Of a stretch of DNA of 64,000 bases, positions 60,521 to 64,000 are shown in pieces (positions within the stretch are counted from its first letter, which is position 1; every line of letters begins with the position of its first letter). A program made the translations under genes and the position numbers. This DNA comes from Zerene cesonia (taxonomy: Eukaryota; Arthropoda; Insecta; Lepidoptera; Pieridae), in the NCBI RefSeq assembly GCF_012273895.1, contig NC_052116.1, positions 4,402,001 to 4,466,000 of the forward strand, given 5' to 3'. Under the pieces are notes generated by a model. It was given only the letters and a program-made list of their open reading frames with translations, was not told the origin of the DNA and searched no databases.

Positions 60521-61759
60521 GTTATCGAATTTCTTCTACTCTTTCGGTTTTATGTGCTTAAGGGACATCCCACGGCTTTTTTCCATTCTTTCAAAATTTC
60601 TAATTGTAAAGTATTTCAATGCTATTAAACTAAAAATTAAATGTTTGTTTGTGTAAATCTGTCTGTGTACGTAAACTTTTAAAAACCGTTTTAATATTAC
60701 ATTCTAAATCGCAAGATTACAAACTGTCAGAAACATCCTCAAGATTTCTTTGCAACCTAACCTAATATAATTCATTTGACTTGAATCTCAATCTAAATCT
60801 AAATAATGCGTTAAATTGTAAGTAGTATGACGAGATTACAATGTCACGATATCAAATATACACTAACAGTGTTTACAATTTTACGGTAACATGAATATTT
60901 TTTTAGTCTATTTTTACATATTATAAGATACCGTAACATCAAGACAATGTTTTAAATGTTTTTCAAGCAGTTTTTCAAGTATTTTGTTTGGCCATGGTCA
61001 CTTCATTAGCAAGAGACATACTACCCAGTATATAAGCGTATAATCTGTGCACCATACCGTCGGAAGCCTGTTTAATCGGAACGGTTTTGTGCCATAGTAC
61101 ACAGTCTAGAGAGTAGTACATAACGTCTTTAGACCAATATGACTCCCATGTTTACAGATTTTTTTTTTATATTCAAGATGATGTTTGAGGTTATTAAAAA
61201 GAAAATACACAATTATTTATCACTTTATCGCATTTAATCATAATAAGAAAGGATTTCCTGGAGGTGACCTTAAAATATTAGCTGCCTTTAGTGAAATAAG
61301 TGTTGTTAGCAAATAAGTGATATTTTATTAAAAGTTTGTTGTTCCATTTGCTCGTATCTAGGTATTCTGCGTTCTAATATAATTATTTATCTATGTTCAA
61401 TATATATATAATCTGTTTTGAATGAATGAACCCAGTGAGTGAGATCGTATGAGCTTTTTGTAATTTGTAGATCTGTGAGTTGTGAGTGATTGAAAAAAAA
61501 TTGAAACAAAAATTCCTCGTCGGATGCGATTGTCGAAAGTAATTTAGTTTTTGTATTTTTGTGTGAATCGGTTAAAAAATAAAATACAGTTGTAATTTCA
61601 TCTATTACAAGCAGATTACAAGTTGTTTATAGTTACGTTTCTTTATTTTATAGAAAAGTATTCGTATATGCCTTCAGGTAAAGATCTGCGTCTATCACAA
61701 ATATGGCCGATCTGTAATGAATCGGTGGTCAGTGATATACTAATTTCATCGTTATGCAG
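60521..61759. other. Upstream region and likely 5' leader of CK1
   Basis: No coding exon. ATAG acceptor-like at about 61652 and CAG/GTAAAG donor-like at 61676 could frame a tiny leader exon. The acceptor used for the first coding exon is probably GTTATGCAG, ending at 61759. The long frame beginning with ATG near 61670 would then be mostly intron. Confidence 0.4.
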
Positions 61760-61768
61760 AATTTCAAA

Positions 61769-62994
61769 ATGGAGCTACGAGTTGGAAATAAATATCGTCT
61801 TGGACGCAAAATTGGTTCTGGTTCTTTCGGAGACATTTACCTTGGTGAGTATAATATTGAATTATTGTAAACAAAGAAAGATGTAAGATTGTAGGCCAGC
61901 TGTATTTTTTTTTCTTTTCCCAATTATTCCTATATATTATTTGAAAACTAGTTCACTGAATTATCTCTTTGTATATTTTTATGGAAAAATTATTATGGTT
62001 TTTTTTATAATTTGATGTTCCATGTGATCGACTATTTTCCTGCCCTACAGATGCTTCTTGCTAATTAGTCATGGTTTAGGAATTAAGTCCTTAGACAATG
62101 ATCTAATCAAGTTTATTGTATTATTTGTAATCACTATTATAATAGCATTAATATTTTTATATTCAAAGGCATAAATTTATAACCTTATATTCTATGATAG
62201 ATCGTGTGTCGTTTTGTTTAGCTAACAACATCTCATTTTTACAGGCACGAACATTGTTACCAGAGAGGAGGTAGCTATAAAGTTAGAATGTATTAAGACA
62301 AGACATCCACAATTACACATAGAAAGTAAATTTTATAAACTTATGAGAGGAGGCAGTAAGTATATTTTCGTATAGTTGTTTGTGATTGAAAATTTGTATA
62401 TTTTACATTGCTTGATTTATAAAGTAATAGAATTTAGATTAATTTAAATGAAAATTCTTTATTTATTTACATTTTCATTGATTAATCACTTTATTATTAT
62501 TGGTCAAGTGCTGATAAGTTCAAGAATACCATAAATTATTTTTTAAGCATTAAAATTATCTGCAATATTATAAATATATGTAAGAAAAGTTTGTTTGTTT
62601 GTTTTGTTGCATTTATCATACCTACATCACCAAATGTAGGATCAAAACTTTGTGAAACTTAATTTCCATATATGTGTGCATAATAATTGAAAAAAATCAA
62701 GGCTTATTTCTTTCATATAAAAACAATTTTGACAATGTGTTGTATTTAATTGTTATCATGGTCAATCAAAAATACAAACAATAAAAACTCCTGTTTAACA
62801 GTTGGTATTCCTGCTATAAAATGGTGTGGCTCAGAAGGAGACTACAATGTCATGGTAATGGAGCTTTTGGGTCCTTCTTTAGAAGACCTTTTTAACTTTT
62901 GTTCTCGACGCTTTTCTCTTAAGACTGTTCTTCTACTCGCTGACCAGCTTATCACTCGTATAGAAGACATTCACTACAGGAATTTTATTCATAG
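61769..62994 (+). CDS. dco: Casein kinase I delta/epsilon (discs overgrown/doubletime), first three coding exons, cut by window end
   Basis: Ser/Thr kinase of the clock (Period phosphorylation), Wnt/Hedgehog and Hippo-Fat pathways. Exons are 61769-61844, 62245-62355 and 62802-62994, with phases 1, 1 and 2, giving 126 complete codons. Visible parts are the invariant start [20 protein letters not shown] with its glycine loop, the VAIK lysine near residue 38, the HIESKFY helix C region, a [20 protein letters not shown] hinge, and FIHR just before the catalytic loop. The catalytic Asp, DFG and the C-terminal tail must lie beyond 64000, because no fourth exon is visible in 62995-64000. Some residues are less usual for the delta/epsilon group ([29 protein letters not shown]), so a diverged paralogue cannot be excluded. 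Confidence 0.92.
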
Positions 62995-64000
62995 GTGAGT
63001 GCTTATAGGCATATGGACAAATTTCATTATAGAAGTAAAACAAAGGGAAATGAATAAACAACACATAGTAGGTAAATGACATGACAAAGCAATGGCATTT
63101 GTGATTGATAACTGAGGTATTTATTAATGCTAAGAAAAATCATTGTTTATTTAAAAATAATATGAAAGGATTCTATTTAGATAGTGGAAATGTGAAGGTA
63201 ACAGAAAAAAGGAGAAAGTGTGCCTCATGATGGAATAAAATTATTCATCTTAGAAAATTCAAAAGATTATATGAATTAAGTACTAAATACATATGTATAA
63301 TAAATATATTTAAAACTAAGCATTAATATTGTTTTGGATTCTAAGACATACCGACACTTTTATACACTTCCTGTAACCATATGTTTGTAAACAATCATAT
63401 TTTGGTATTTATTCCAGAAAAAGACTTTTCATTTCGTCCATTTTAAGGATTTAATTAATTAAAGATTACCTTAAAAGATTAATAAGCAAGGTTATATAAA
63501 CTGTTGTCTTAGATAGTTTGACCTTAAATTTGCAATAGATGTTGAAACTAGTGAATCTAAACCAATTAAGAACAATAGTTTTTTCTATGTTGGGAAAAAA
63601 CACAAAGTGTATTTCTTATTTTTCCTCTTTTATTCTTTGGAAATTTAATGACATACAAATTAATGATATGGCATATGCATCTGTTTTGTGATTATTGATA
63701 TACATATTAGCAATGGTTACTCAAATATCTTGTAAAGAAGATAACAATAAAATAATATCAGTGTATAATCATTGTATATTTGAATATTGAAAAATGGTAA
63801 TGGCTAATTATTTGTTAAAAAATGCACCAGTACTATGTGTATATCTATGTATATTTATAGGTAGCTTAGGTCACCAGGGAGGGTTATAGATAATTTTTAA
63901 CCTGTTAACTGAACTATGTTTAGTCATTTAGAATTTCAATTATCATACTTCCATATCAGTATAGATTCTTTAGTGGAAATTGTTCCACTAGTTCTAAATT
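62995..64000 (+). other. CK1 intron 3, incomplete
   Basis: The intron starts with the donor GTGAGTGC. No acceptor followed by the expected catalytic-loop codons is found before the end of the window, so the intron is longer than 1 kb. Confidence 0.7.

Noticed and set aside
61670..61886. Upstream ATG frame overlapping the CK1 start
   Set aside because: A likely acceptor at 61759 places most of this frame in an intron, so it is probably not a translated upstream ORF.
1..64000. CRISPR arrays, prokaryotic operons, insertion sequences
   Set aside because: The window is clearly eukaryotic (spliced genes, retroelement tails); no regularly spaced short repeats were seen.

Overview
This is a eukaryotic, AT-rich window that looks like a lepidopteran (moth or butterfly) nuclear genome. 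Genes are split by GT-AG introns. The deduced proteins match insect families closely. The intergenic DNA is full of short retroelement tails and tRNA-derived SINE pieces of the kinds I know from Lepidoptera. Four runs of N are each exactly 1000 bases (4409-5408, 17092-18091, 37850-38849, 58354-59353), so they are scaffolding placeholders and not measured gaps.

Layout. Positions 1-20.3 kb hold no gene I can support: AT-rich DNA, repeats, two imperfect inverted repeats, and one isolated GC-rich island at about 10.95-11.26 kb. From 20.4 to 30.3 kb lies a compact gene block. It starts with a four-exon Get4 homologue (+, 317 aa), followed by two NUDT6-like Nudix hydrolases head to head: copy A (-, 262 aa, four exons) and copy B (+, 291 aa, five exons). 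The two Nudix copies share intron positions and phases. At 32.3-34.5 kb a two-exon model on the minus strand would encode a 77-aa protein with an N-terminal hydrophobic segment; I do not recognise it. The contig end at 35326-37849 is repeated, nearly identical, just after the N run at 38850-41256, most simply an unmerged contig overlap. The span 41.3-55 kb is mostly repeats plus the likely promoter and 5' leader exon of the next gene (46.2-46.4 kb). A dimmed/Mist1-type bHLH gene (+, 206 aa, four coding exons) occupies 55.1-57.0 kb. Converging on it from the minus strand are the last two exons of an unidentified small gene (57757-58108), whose start falls in or beyond the last N run. The window ends inside a casein kinase I delta/epsilon gene (discs overgrown/doubletime type, +); its first three coding exons are present and it is cut off just before the catalytic aspartate.

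The genes do not form one pathway: tail-anchored protein targeting (Get4), nucleotide or cofactor hydrolysis (Nudix pair), neuroendocrine secretory cell fate (dimmed) and clock/Wnt/Hippo kinase signalling (CK1). The observations most worth checking are the diverged Nudix pair (one copy with a mitochondrial-type leader, the other with a changed Nudix box), the duplicated contig end, the two unrecognised small genes, and a CTCF-like GC motif shared by two distant islands. All coordinates, splice sites and comparisons were made by eye; no search or alignment was run.
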